The translations under genes and the position numbers were made by a program. A stretch of 64,000 nucleotides of DNA, taken from positions 1 through 64,000 of the forward strand of contig CABUHS010000002.1 in assembly GCA_902491535.1 (NCBI GenBank), in the 5' to 3' direction. A model generated the notes under the pieces. It was not told where the DNA came from. It searched no databases and worked only from the letters and a program-made list of their open reading frames with translations. Shown piece by piece: positions 23,754 through 32,290 of the stretch. Every line of letters starts with the position of its first letter. Position 1 is the stretch's first letter. The DNA comes from an uncultured Eubacteriales bacterium (GTDB taxonomy: Bacteria; Bacillota; Clostridia; Oscillospirales; CAG-272).

Positions 23754-23784
23754 ACTTGCCAAACTTAACGGTGTCGATAATACT
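23754..23784 (+). promoter_or_regulatory. Element promoter box F, for the recombinase unit
   Basis: TTTTTACTTGCCAAA is fused to the terminator. The hexamer 17 bases after TTGCCA is AATACT; GATAAT overlaps at shorter spacing. Here the leader is long: a ribosome site AAGGAGGAAT at 23831 is followed only by ATG-CAG-TAA, and the first real start is at 24021. Confidence 0.55.
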
Positions 23785-23932
23785 TCAACCGTAATCATAA
23801 CAAGGAACAAAATCACCTTGAAAATTTATAAAGGAGGAATGCAGTAACTGCTCTTGCAGAACTGTTCAGCGGACTTTTGCTTTGGCTTTAGGGAAGAGTC
23901 AAATACCGATTTGATAAAAGCTGACGGTTATA

Positions 23933-23986
23933 CACTTTCAAATTTCTGCTGGAAGCCGATAAAAAATCGGAGAAATTGTGAAAGTG
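23933..23986. other. Long inverted repeat in the recombinase leader
   Basis: CACTTTCAAATTTCT pairs with AGAAATTGTGAAAGTG (one-base bulge) and encloses a second perfect hairpin CCGAT/ATCGG with an AAAAA loop. It lies 35 bases before the first gene of the recombinase unit. It could be an mRNA switch controlling recombinase expression or a DNA site bound by the recombinases. The rest of 23785-24020 holds no frame I can support. Confidence 0.65.
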
Positions 23987-24020
23987 ATTGCAGAGCAAAT
24001 ATTTTTGGTAAGGAGGAAAA

Positions 24021-24200
24021 ATGGAGCAATACGATAAAAACCGAATTACGTATGCTGCGTCCTATGCATTGCTGAAACGCCTTGTCCGGAAAAACATAAT
24101 AACAATGCAAACCTTTGAAAAGCTCAATAACGCGATGGCTGAATGTCAAGTATGCGATTTGCTCATTTCGCATCATTGTAAAAATGCCGAAAATCAATAA
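24021..24200 (+). CDS. 59-residue protein before the recombinases (SHOCT-like)
   Basis: AAGGAGG lies 5 bases before the ATG. The protein has a helical pattern, RITYAASYALLKRLVRKNII followed by MQTFEKLNNAMAECQ, close to the SHOCT-type short motif (LLxxGxITxxEFxxLK), and ends with a Cys/His-containing tail (QVCDLLISHHC). Small ORFs of this type often precede serine recombinases in clostridial elements. It could be a directionality or oligomerisation partner (inference). It is below the length many gene callers accept. Confidence 0.65.
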   Translation: MEQYDKNRITYAASYALLKRLVRKNIITMQTFEKLNNAMAECQVCDLLISHHCKNAENQ

Positions 24201-24235
24201 ACTTAAGACTAACGATGAGAAAAGGAGTAATGAGT

Positions 24236-25789
24236 ATGACGACAAACAAAAAGGTTCAGATAATCAGAGGAAGCAAAAGCTATGCAGAGGATATTTTGCG
24301 TGTGGCGGCTTATTGCAGAGTAAGTACTGACTCTGAGGATCAGGTGAATTCATTTATTGCCCAAATGCACTATTATTACAGCTTCATCAAGCAGGCAGAA
24401 AATATGGAACTTGTCGATGTATACGCAGACGAAGGCATAACCGGGACAAGCGTTGCTAAACGAGATGATTTTAACAGAATGATAAAGGACTGCAAAACAG
24501 GCAAAATCGACCGCATCTATGTTAAAAGCGTTTCCCGCTTTGCAAGAAATGCATTGGAATGCCTGGAATATCTCCGCATTTTAAAAGAATGTGAAGTATC
24601 CGTCTTCTTTGAGAATGACGGCATTGATACAGGAGCCTTGAATTCCGAACTGATTTTGTATATCAAAGCGGCATTCGCTGAAGCGGAATCGACATCTAAT
24701 TCAAAGCGTGTACAAACCGCCAACCGTATGAGAGCAGAGAACGGAGAGTATGTTTTTGTATCAGCTCCGTTCGGTTATCGAATTGAGAATAACGAACTTG
24801 TTCCGATTCCGGAAGAAATTAAAGTTGTCGAAAGGATTTTTAAAGAGTATCTTGCCGGCTTGGGTGCGGGAAAGATTGCCGCACAGCTTAATGCGGAAGC
24901 CGATATGATCGGAAAGCCGTGGGGAAAAGAAAGAATTCGATATATTCTTTCGAACGAAAAATATATCGGGGACAGCCTGTTTCAAAAAACATTTACGCCT
25001 AATGTGCTTCCGCTGAAAAATCGTCCTAACAGAGGCGAAGTTGAAATGTATTATATTTCAAATACACATGCTCCTGCAATAGACAGAGAACTCTTTGGCG
25101 CAGTTCAGGAAATGCTGAAACGCAATATGCAGAAAAAAGCTAAGTGTGCCGAGTCAGGCAAGTATAGTCTTAGCGGAAAACTGTATTGCGGTGATTGCGG
25201 ATGGAGATATAAGCGGAAAGTACAGAATGGAACTGCTTATTGGATATGTTCCGGTGATGGTATCGCCGGACGGCATTGCAAAACGAAGCCTTTAAGCGAA
25301 GAAGTGTTCTTCAAAACTTTTGTTAATTTCTATAACCGACTGCGGGTGCACGAGAATTTAATCTTACGCAATTCTGTCACAAGACTTAGTGAGATAAAGA
25401 AAATGATTACTTGTATGGATTCGGAAATCAGTGATTTGGATAAGCAGCTCGGATTGCTGACTGAGAGACACAATTTATATGTAACGCTTATGCAGGGTTG
25501 TCAAATGGACGAAATCTCTTTTGCTGAGCAATGCGCAAAGGCGGAAAGAGAAATCAATAAACTGAGATCAAGAAGAAACAAACTGCTCAGTGAGGACGAA
25601 GACGAAAAAAGTATTGACGATATCAGGATGCTTCGAAATAAACTGTCCTCAGCACCTAAGGCTATTCTGAAATTTGATTTTGAATTGTTTGACGCAGTAG
25701 TTGAAAAGGTAATCGTTGATGATGACAGCAAGGTGTCTTTTGTTCTTTGCTGCGGTTTGAAATTGAGGGAGGCGATAGCATGGAATTGA
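24236..25789 (+). CDS. Large serine recombinase 1
   Basis: This 517-residue enzyme is of the site-specific integrase type. The catalytic domain has the active serine in AAYCRVSTDSEDQ (about 27), the YADEGITGTS and VKSVSRFARN blocks and the long E helix. The recombinase domain (about 170-270; YVFVSAPFGYRI...), a zinc ribbon (LYCGDCGWRYKRK...ICSG...HCKTK, about 325-350) and a coiled-coil region (380-450) follow. The ATG 9 bases after AAAGGAG is chosen over two earlier ATGs. It overlaps the next gene by 10 bases. Confidence 0.9.
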   Translation: MTTNKKVQIIRGSKSYAEDILRVAAYCRVSTDSEDQVNSFIAQMHYYYSFIKQAENMELVDVYADEGITGTSVAKRDDFNRMIKDCKTGKIDRIYVKSVSRFARNALECLEYLRILKECEVSVFFENDGIDTGALNSELILYIKAAFAEAESTSNSKRVQTANRMRAENGEYVFVSAPFGYRIENNELVPIPEEIKVVERIFKEYLAGLGAGKIAAQLNAEADMIGKPWGKERIRYILSNEKYIGDSLFQKTFTPNVLPLKNRPNRGEVEMYYISNTHAPAIDRELFGAVQEMLKRNMQKKAKCAESGKYSLSGKLYCGDCGWRYKRKVQNGTAYWICSGDGIAGRHCKTKPLSEEVFFKTFVNFYNRLRVHENLILRNSVTRLSEIKKMITCMDSEISDLDKQLGLLTERHNLYVTLMQGCQMDEISFAEQCAKAEREINKLRSRRNKLLSEDEDEKSIDDIRMLRNKLSSAPKAILKFDFELFDAVVEKVIVDDDSKVSFVLCCGLKLREAIAWN

Positions 25790-26658
25790 GGACTATTTTG
25801 TTTGGCTACAATAAACATCAGTTTGAGTATTCGGTAAATGCGGAAGAGGCGAAAATCGTCAAACGTATTTTTAAAGAGTATATTTCGGGAAGAACGCTGC
25901 TTCAAATAGGCAACACTCTCACCGAAGAAAAAGTTGTTTATTACAGAGACCGCACTCTCTGGTCGAAGCAAGCAATACGACGTATAATCGAAAATAAACA
26001 CTACGTCGGAGATGAAAGCTATCCGGCGATTATAGACAGAGAAATGTTTGAAAAAGCCAATTTGCTCAGGCTTGGAAAAGGCGGCGACAGGGAAAAGGAC
26101 AGCGAAGGAATTCATTATTTTAAATACCATACGGAATGTATGCGCTGTGGCGCAAGGATTACCCGCAAAAGTCATTACAGCCGGCAGCGTGAGGCTTGGG
26201 GGTGTGTAAACGGCTGCAAGACCACTCGCTATTTAGATGATGACGCTTTTCTTTCTGATATCTTGGGAATTGTCAACAAGGCAATTGGTAATCCGGAATT
26301 ATTGCGGCTTCCGTATAGTGATGACGATTTATATTCGCCGTCGATAAAAGTTCAGAGAGACGAACGGACATTGAGTGATTTATTGCAAAAGGACACTGTA
26401 ACTTTTCAGTCGGCGAAAAAGGTATATTTCGATATTGTGACCGAAAAGTTTGAGTGCTGCAAGCCTGACAACAGCGGCGCCGTCACGGAAGCCTTAATCT
26501 CATATATGGAAAATTACGGACCGATTGAAACTGTTGATCTGACTTTATTTAAAACGATATTGGATAAAATTCTCGTCGACGAAAGCGGTGAGATAGCATT
26601 GAAATTTATAAACGGAGCAGTATTAAAAAAAGATATGGAGGATGCATGTGATGAATAA
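25780..26658 (+). CDS. Recombinase-family protein without catalytic domain
   Basis: At 292 residues it begins directly with the recombinase domain (TILFGYNKHQFEYSVNAEEAKIVKRIFKEYI...SKQAIRRIIENKHYVGD) and continues with AIIDREMFEKAN. A zinc ribbon (CMRCGARITRK...WGCVNGCKTTRYL) and a helical end follow. The N-terminal catalytic domain with the active serine is absent and no remnant lies upstream, because the gene overlaps the previous one. The same design occurs as the middle gene of three-recombinase modules. It probably acts as a DNA-binding partner of the two complete enzymes (inference). Confidence 0.82.
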   Translation: MELRTILFGYNKHQFEYSVNAEEAKIVKRIFKEYISGRTLLQIGNTLTEEKVVYYRDRTLWSKQAIRRIIENKHYVGDESYPAIIDREMFEKANLLRLGKGGDREKDSEGIHYFKYHTECMRCGARITRKSHYSRQREAWGCVNGCKTTRYLDDDAFLSDILGIVNKAIGNPELLRLPYSDDDLYSPSIKVQRDERTLSDLLQKDTVTFQSAKKVYFDIVTEKFECCKPDNSGAVTEALISYMENYGPIETVDLTLFKTILDKILVDESGEIALKFINGAVLKKDMEDACDE

Positions 26659-28300
26659 TACCGGTGTTCAAGTCAGAACCAAAACAGTAACGAAAATTGC
26701 GGCTAATCCGGCATTGTCTAAACGAAATGATCCCAACCGCATACTGAGAGTGGCGGCATATTGCCGAGTGTCTACTGACGATGAAGATCAGCTTAACAGC
26801 TATCGCACGCAAAAGAGTTATTATACAGAGCTTATAAAAAAGAACCCGAAATGGCGTTTTGCAGGTATCTACGCAGATGAGGGTATCACCGGTACAATGG
26901 TGAAAAAGCGTGACGATTTTCTTCGTATGATTGAGGATTGCGAAAAGGGGAAAATCGATCTTATTCTTATCAAGTCAGTATCGCGGTACGCAAGAAATAT
27001 TGTTGATTGTATCTCTTATGTCCGTAAGCTGAAAGCGTTGGGAATCGGTATTTACTTTGAAGAGCAGAACATCAATTCTTTGACAGAGGATAGCGAAGTA
27101 TATATTGGTATCTATGGTGTTATGGCGCAGTCCGAAAGCGAGAATATCAGTGCAAATGTCAAGTGGGGAATCAATAAGCGTATGCAAAATGGTACTTATG
27201 CTTGCCGTTTTACTTTGCTCGGTTACAGGAGAAACAAGGATACAAAAGAAATTTATATCGTCCCGGAAGAGGCAGAGACTGTTAAGAAAATCTTTCAGAT
27301 GTACTTGCAGGGGAGAAGCCTTGATCAAATAAAGAGATACCTTGAAGAAAATAATATTCTAACCGTCAGGGGAAATCCAATATGGGATAAGGGTGTAATC
27401 AAATCCATGCTGACTAACGAGAAATATGTCGGCGATATAATGTTTCAAAAGACCTATCGGGAAGACTGCATAAGTAAAAGAACAAAGATCAATCGCGGGG
27501 AAATGGACAGGTATCTGGTTACGGATAATCACCCGGCGATTATTGATAGGGAAACATTTCGGATGGCAAAAAAGGAGATGGTGAAGCGAAGTTCTAAACG
27601 CCGTACTTCCTCCAACGCAGTTACCGAACTCGGAAAGTACAGTGGTAAATATGCGCTCAGCGAACTTCTTTTCTGTGATATTTGTGGAAGTCCGTTCAGA
27701 AGAAAGACATGGACAAGAAAAGGCGTAAAAAGGGTTTATTGGAGATGCCTAAACCATGTTGAAAACGGCGACAAGGCTTGCCCACAGTCAAGAGGGATAG
27801 AAGAGAGTGTTCTTCACGAGGCAATTTGCAGAGGAATGTCGAAATGTATTCCCGAAACCGGGGATGTGAAAAATCTCGTAAGAACAATGCTTGCGTATGC
27901 GACTTCGGAAGATCAAGGGCTGCTTGAATGTCAAACGCTTGAAAATGCGATTAGGGAACTGCAGGAAAAAGCAAACGAAGCAGAGGAAATGTGCATCAGG
28001 ACTGAAGGTAATAAAGAACCGTATATGGAGCAAATCAAAAAATACTATTCCTCAATAGCTGAACTTCGAGCGCGAATAACTGAAATAACAAAGCAACTTG
28101 AAGAAAGCGACGAATTTCAAACTGAAATGCAGCAAATCGACAGTTGGCTCGAAAACGAGGAGATTTTGTTTGCTGAATATGATGACGATATTGTTAGGTA
28201 TTTGATTGACAGTATCCGTGTTACCGATGACTTAAAGCTGATTATAAATGTCAAAGGCGGTGTATCGGTAACGGAAGAATTGGATCAGAAAGAAGATTGA
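26651..28300 (+). CDS. Large serine recombinase 2
   Basis: This 549-residue complete enzyme has the active serine in VAAYCRVSTDDEDQ (about 37), IYADEGITGTM, IKSVSRYARNI, the recombinase domain (TLLGYRRN...GNPIWDKGVIKSMLTNEKYVGDI) and a zinc ribbon (LFCDICGSPFRRK...YWRCLNH...ACPQS). A long helical coiled-coil (about 410-500) and a short tail follow. It starts inside the end of the previous gene; GTG at 26648 is an alternative start. As last gene of the element it marks the right end, where the attachment site should lie. Confidence 0.9.
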   Translation: MNNTGVQVRTKTVTKIAANPALSKRNDPNRILRVAAYCRVSTDDEDQLNSYRTQKSYYTELIKKNPKWRFAGIYADEGITGTMVKKRDDFLRMIEDCEKGKIDLILIKSVSRYARNIVDCISYVRKLKALGIGIYFEEQNINSLTEDSEVYIGIYGVMAQSESENISANVKWGINKRMQNGTYACRFTLLGYRRNKDTKEIYIVPEEAETVKKIFQMYLQGRSLDQIKRYLEENNILTVRGNPIWDKGVIKSMLTNEKYVGDIMFQKTYREDCISKRTKINRGEMDRYLVTDNHPAIIDRETFRMAKKEMVKRSSKRRTSSNAVTELGKYSGKYALSELLFCDICGSPFRRKTWTRKGVKRVYWRCLNHVENGDKACPQSRGIEESVLHEAICRGMSKCIPETGDVKNLVRTMLAYATSEDQGLLECQTLENAIRELQEKANEAEEMCIRTEGNKEPYMEQIKKYYSSIAELRARITEITKQLEESDEFQTEMQQIDSWLENEEILFAEYDDDIVRYLIDSIRVTDDLKLIINVKGGVSVTEELDQKED

Positions 28301-28328
28301 AATTTTTGCTTTCAAGTGTAAAAAAGTC

Positions 28329-28357
28329 TTGACTTTTTGGCCTGACTCCGTTATAAT
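28329..28357 (+). promoter_or_regulatory. Consensus promoter of a short transcript
   Basis: TTGACT, 17 bases, TATAAT. It lies 28 bases after the last recombinase stop and points into a stretch with no gene but with a terminator about 110 bases downstream. Confidence 0.75.
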
Positions 28358-28363
28358 AAATGC

Positions 28364-28473
28364 AGTTAAGAAAAGACAAAGCGATATACATACGAAAAGG
28401 GGCTTTTCCCGTGGTTGTATATTCGTGGAGTAAGCACATAAAAAAGCACTTGCAAAGCAAGTGCTTTTTTTTT
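28364..28473 (+). ncRNA. Candidate small structured RNA (about 110 nt)
   Basis: The span between a consensus promoter and a perfect terminator contains no supported coding frame. Inside, ATATACA (28384) pairs with TGTATAT (28416) and encloses GAAAAG/CTTTTC with a GGG loop; the terminator forms the 3' hairpin. This gives a compact two-hairpin RNA. It sits exactly at the right end of the element, so it may regulate the recombinases, or belong to the host locus. No known RNA family was recognised. Confidence 0.6.
28443..28473 (+). terminator. Intrinsic terminator of the short transcript
   Basis: AAAGCACTTGC and GCAAGTGCTTT pair around a 3-base loop, followed by nine T. Confidence 0.9.
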
Positions 28474-28763
28474 ATTTAAAAAAACATGCGATAGTCGAGT
28501 GGCTCAAATATGCTATGATATTACTTGCTTTACTATTATATATTTTTCGTTGTTTAAAGGCAAGGTTTATTTTATGTTTGTTAAAGCCGAATATTTTGCT
28601 TTGGATTGTAAACACAATATAGTAATATTTACTTTGAAAATATTCCGACTATATGTCAGAATCTAAATTAAGATTTTTGCATGTAATTTTATGATTTGAA
28701 ACATGATTTTAAATAATGAAAAATTACATAATCGACAATAATGACAAAATCAGATAATTAATA
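28474..28763. other. AT-rich gene-free stretch
   Basis: Very AT-rich sequence; no coding frame, repeat or stable hairpin that I can support. It marks the change from the element to AT-rich accessory DNA. Confidence 0.5.
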
Positions 28764-28792
28764 TTGACAGAAAATAGTACATATGCTATACT
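28764..28792 (+). promoter_or_regulatory. Promoter with extended -10
   Basis: TTGACA, 17 bases, TATACT preceded by TGC. It lies 138 bases before the next gene, giving it a long leader. Confidence 0.75.
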
Positions 28793-28930
28793 TGTGATAT
28801 CCACTAACAGATGAAAAGTTTTATTATATGTTTTGAGAAAATATGATAACTTTGTGGACTGAGTTGAATTTAATTGCAGCTTATTAGTGTTATGCTGCTG
28901 TAGGTTTGCTGTAACGAGGATTTAATTATT

Positions 28931-29374
28931 ATGGATATGAAAATGAAAAAATCAAAACTTATCATATCAATTATATTTATTATATTAATCGTAGTTGAAA
29001 TATGTATCGGTACTTATATCTTACATCGTGATTATATGAACGAAACTGAAAATTTGGGAAAAGCTTTAACTAATATGCTTGCTCCAGTTATGGGAACTTT
29101 AATCTTAATCCCTGAACTTGAAATTTGGCATGTTATTCTGCATTTTGTATCGGATAAGAAGTATAAGAAAGTAAACAAGACAGTTATAAATTCCATTGAA
29201 GGAATACTTGCAATCGGTATTTTGTTTTTTAATTTCGACTCTATTTTTTATTTTTTGCCGATCAAAATATCTGAAAATATATTTTGGATATGGCTGATAA
29301 TATATGCAGTTGTTAAATTTATTCATTTATTTGTATGGGGTGCAAATTTATCTACAATAGAAAATGAATCATAA
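28931..29374 (+). CDS. Four-helix membrane protein, unknown
   Basis: This 147-residue protein has hydrophobic segments at about 10-30, 48-68, 82-103 and 110-135. Codon use is AT-rich, unlike both the element to the left and the core genome to the right. AACGAGGA lies upstream of the ATG. No family was recognised. Confidence 0.65.
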   Translation: MDMKMKKSKLIISIIFIILIVVEICIGTYILHRDYMNETENLGKALTNMLAPVMGTLILIPELEIWHVILHFVSDKKYKKVNKTVINSIEGILAIGILFFNFDSIFYFLPIKISENIFWIWLIIYAVVKFIHLFVWGANLSTIENES

Positions 29375-29492
29375 TCAGAATAAATACATCGTCTCTTTTT
29401 CAACCTTTAGATTCAATTATTTTGTATAACACACCTTTTCCGGAAGTTATTAAATAATATTTGTCAAGAAATTTTATATTAGGAGGACGGTA

Positions 29493-30101
29493 ATGAATAT
29501 AAAGAAAATAGAAAAAGCTAACAAAGTACTAAGTATACTGAGAATCTGTCTTGTTATTGTTCTCCTTATTCTTATTGGCTGCAATATAGTACATGAGTGG
29601 ATAGGTGTTACTTATAGTTTATTTGAATTAGAAGTCGAAGACAATTTCAAAAAGCATATATTAGATTTCGATACATTGGCAAAAACTTTTTCTGAGAGAT
29701 TTAAAGATGAATGCAAAAAAAATGAAGCTCTTGAAAAAATGTATTTTAAAGAATATGATGGCAGACTATATATTAACTTCGTATATAAGGACGGAGAATC
29801 ATATAAAAGCATTGACAGGGATGAACCTTTAGATAAAAAACTCGAGTTATGTTTTGATTCATTACGAAAAAATGTATTTACACGCAGATATGACAGCCAT
29901 AACATATCTTTTTATGAAATTGAAGTAAGTAAAGAAGAAATCAGATTTTTGACAGCCGCATCGTACTTTATTGTATATTCCAAAAAACGTCCGTCATATC
30001 CATATAAAGGATATGGGAATTATCGTGATGATTTTGTAGACCGAATCGGATTCAATTGGTATCAGGTTATCAGTGATGCGTGGGGTATATATGCAGGGTA
30101 A
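29493..30101 (+). CDS. Membrane-anchored or lipoprotein-like protein, unknown
   Basis: This 202-residue protein has one N-terminal hydrophobic segment (about 15-36) ending in LILIGC, which could be a lipobox. The rest is a soluble, charged domain with many aromatic residues. AGGAGG precedes the ATG. AT-rich codon use is as in its neighbour. No family was recognised. Confidence 0.65.
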   Translation: MNIKKIEKANKVLSILRICLVIVLLILIGCNIVHEWIGVTYSLFELEVEDNFKKHILDFDTLAKTFSERFKDECKKNEALEKMYFKEYDGRLYINFVYKDGESYKSIDRDEPLDKKLELCFDSLRKNVFTRRYDSHNISFYEIEVSKEEIRFLTAASYFIVYSKKRPSYPYKGYGNYRDDFVDRIGFNWYQVISDAWGIYAG

Positions 30102-30115
30102 TAAGAATGAAAATT

Positions 30116-30161
30116 AAAAGAAAAACTGGTATTTTTCTGATAAATCCAGTTTTTCTTTTTT
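30116..30161. terminator. Two-way terminator between convergent genes
   Basis: AAAAGAAAAACTGG pairs with CCAGTTTTTCTTTT; T-runs occur on both strands. It serves the plus-strand gene on the left and probably the minus-strand regulator on the right. Confidence 0.75.
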
Positions 30162-30211
30162 CCTAACCGTTTATATTATTTACTTCAACTTAATACCTTG
30201 AGCAAATAAAA

Positions 30212-31282
30212 TTATTTTATACATGATTTTGCGGCAGTTTGCAGACGATTATATGCTGTGACAAATCGTGGATTATTGCGAATTTCATCATATATAGGTT
30301 CGCGATCAATTTCTTTCAAATATTGTGAAAGAATTGAATATACATTTCCCAGAGTGTACTTTAAAAAGGGGAGATGATTCAATAAGATATTTTTATATTC
30401 GTAACTTTCCGGAAGATTACAGTAGTCTATCATTCCGCAAGCTGCCATCTCAAAATATTTTAAGGCTTCATCAGACATATTCAGATATGCATATTCACGT
30501 GCGAGAAATGCGTTATACTGCCAAACATAAAATGTATACTCTCCGAGATCTCCCTTATCAAAGAATGCATAGAAGATATCTTTGCATTTATGTAATAATT
30601 CAATTTTTGTTTCATGAGCAACATTTAGTGAGCTATTGCGGCAGGACAGATCGCCGTATGTATCAATATATGTGTTGAGATGCCACCACATATCTACAAT
30701 TTCATGCTGAATCAGGATCTTACCTTCGTCGCTGTCCATGGGATATACTTTAAACCAATTCCAATCCTGATTGTATTCGATATATTTTCGGAGGAACATA
30801 AGTCTGTCCTCAGCGGATTTTAAACCGCATATAAGACCTGAAGCATCTCTGCACAGTTCTGTATCGTCACAATTTTTCAATACCAGTTTGCAAAGCCTTG
30901 TAATTTCATCGTGCGTATCGTGATCTCCGAAAAGGATAAGCGCATTTACGTAAAGCATGACAATACGGTAATCGTAGGGGAAATCAGAATATGCCCGTTT
31001 AGCCGCTTCTAACGCTTTGTATCCGGTAAGCTTTTTGCATTCTGTAATGATCGTTTTTATTTTTTCTTCGATTATTATTTTATCATTGCCAAGCAGCTCA
31101 TCTATGCTTATGCTGAATGTATTTGCTATGACAGGAAGCAACGTAATATCGGGGCATGTATCACCGCGTTCCCACTTTGATACGGCCTGAGCGGAAACAC
31201 CAATAATATCCGCAAGGTTTTCCTGCGTCATATTACGCTCATTCCGCAATCTTTTTATATTTTGACTGATATAAATTTCCAT
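30212..31282 (-). CDS. XRE-type regulator with C-terminal helical repeats
   Basis: This 356-residue protein has a typical Cro/cI helix-turn-helix at residues 5-62 (IKRLRNERNMTQENLADIIG...AQAVSKWERGDTCPDI). About 290 residues of helical, TPR-like repeats follow. Such proteins often sense a peptide or metabolite through the repeats. A good minus-strand promoter lies upstream. A related but headless copy lies divergently next to it (31541). Confidence 0.82.
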   Translation of the reverse strand: MEIYISQNIKRLRNERNMTQENLADIIGVSAQAVSKWERGDTCPDITLLPVIANTFSISIDELLGNDKIIIEEKIKTIITECKKLTGYKALEAAKRAYSDFPYDYRIVMLYVNALILFGDHDTHDEITRLCKLVLKNCDDTELCRDASGLICGLKSAEDRLMFLRKYIEYNQDWNWFKVYPMDSDEGKILIQHEIVDMWWHLNTYIDTYGDLSCRNSSLNVAHETKIELLHKCKDIFYAFFDKGDLGEYTFYVWQYNAFLAREYAYLNMSDEALKYFEMAACGMIDYCNLPESYEYKNILLNHLPFLKYTLGNVYSILSQYLKEIDREPIYDEIRNNPRFVTAYNRLQTAAKSCIK

Positions 31283-31312
31283 AACTCTTATTTCCTTTAT
31301 TGTAGTATCTCC

Positions 31313-31342
31313 ATAATATCACAAAAAATTAGTTTCCGTCAA
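31313..31342 (-). promoter_or_regulatory. Promoter of the XRE/TPR regulator
   Basis: On the minus strand TTGACG, 18 bases, TATTAT, about 30 bases before the gene start. AAAGGA gives the ribosome site. Confidence 0.65.
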
Positions 31343-31540
31343 TGGCGCAATTTTAGGATTAAATTCAACGGTTATTTGAAGAGAATAATCTTTAATTGTT
31401 AATAATGAAACGGTATATGTTTATTAAGTACATATAACTCACCTGAAAGGTGAATTCATCTCGAAAAAAAGACGCTGTTCAGATTCGGAAAAGTATTCTA
31501 TAATACATATAGAATCATGATTCAATAAACAAACGGAGAT

Positions 31541-32290
31541 ATGAAATATCTTGCTTGGTATGCATCGTGTTTACAAATGCTTGGAGTGGCAGAAAAAGAC
31601 GAGACAAAACGAAGGGCAATATACGAACGTGCCGTTTCGATTTGCGATACTGTAATAGAAAGCGATGCATCGCAGGAAATACGCAACAGCGCACTGTCTA
31701 CAGCAGTATATTCTCTTGTAGATTCGGATTGCAGGAAAGAGGCGCGTTACTATGCGGAGCAATATCCTGAGAATTCCGGAACTACAAGGGAGCAACTGAT
31801 CGGTATAACGCTGACCGGCGAGGAACGTGCTGTATACGATCAAGAAGTACTGCTCCGAAAGGTTGAGTGTTTGCTTTCCGCTTTATCGAATATGAATCCG
31901 GCGGATGAGCGTGTACCGATACTTTGCGACGCTGTCGGGAAAATCATTAAGGTTTGCTTTCCGGACGGAAATTATCTGTATCAGTACGACTATCTTTTTA
32001 TGTCGGAAATTACACTCGCCTGTCATTTCGCTTATAAGGGAGAAAAGGAGAAATGTCTATCAGCATTGTATAATGCCCAAAAATATGCGCAGGCATTTGA
32101 CAAAATTTTTATAGAAAGCCCTTGTGAATACCGTTATTCCTCGTTGCTTTTTTCGTTTGTAAAAATAACGGAGGATGACTGCCGTTTATTTACAGCGCAT
32201 TCAAGAAAAGATTCATTTAAATGGTGGCTAAGCGCGGTATGGTTTGACGGAATACGCGACACAGCAGAGTTTCAAGGACTTATACAATGA
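31541..32290 (+). CDS. Helical-repeat protein lacking the XRE head, possibly truncated
   Basis: This 249-residue all-helical protein is alike in style to the C-terminal repeats of the neighbouring XRE regulator (IYERAVSICDTVI; EVLLRKVECLLSAL; KGEKEKCLSALYNAQKYA). The helix-turn-helix domain is missing. ACGGAGAT precedes the ATG, so it may still be translated. Either it is a 5'-truncated gene or a stand-alone sensor module. Confidence 0.6.
   Translation: MKYLAWYASCLQMLGVAEKDETKRRAIYERAVSICDTVIESDASQEIRNSALSTAVYSLVDSDCRKEARYYAEQYPENSGTTREQLIGITLTGEERAVYDQEVLLRKVECLLSALSNMNPADERVPILCDAVGKIIKVCFPDGNYLYQYDYLFMSEITLACHFAYKGEKEKCLSALYNAQKYAQAFDKIFIESPCEYRYSSLLFSFVKITEDDCRLFTAHSRKDSFKWWLSAVWFDGIRDTAEFQGLIQ

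Noticed and set aside
23854..24075. Open frame from TTG (or CTG at 23848) in the recombinase leader
   Set aside because: It runs through the long inverted repeat and across the start of the better supported 59-residue gene; composition is not protein-like.
4324..28300. Interpretation of the element as a prophage
   Set aside because: No capsid, portal, terminase, tail or lysis gene can be recognised; the partition and recombinase genes fit a plasmid-like integrative element better.
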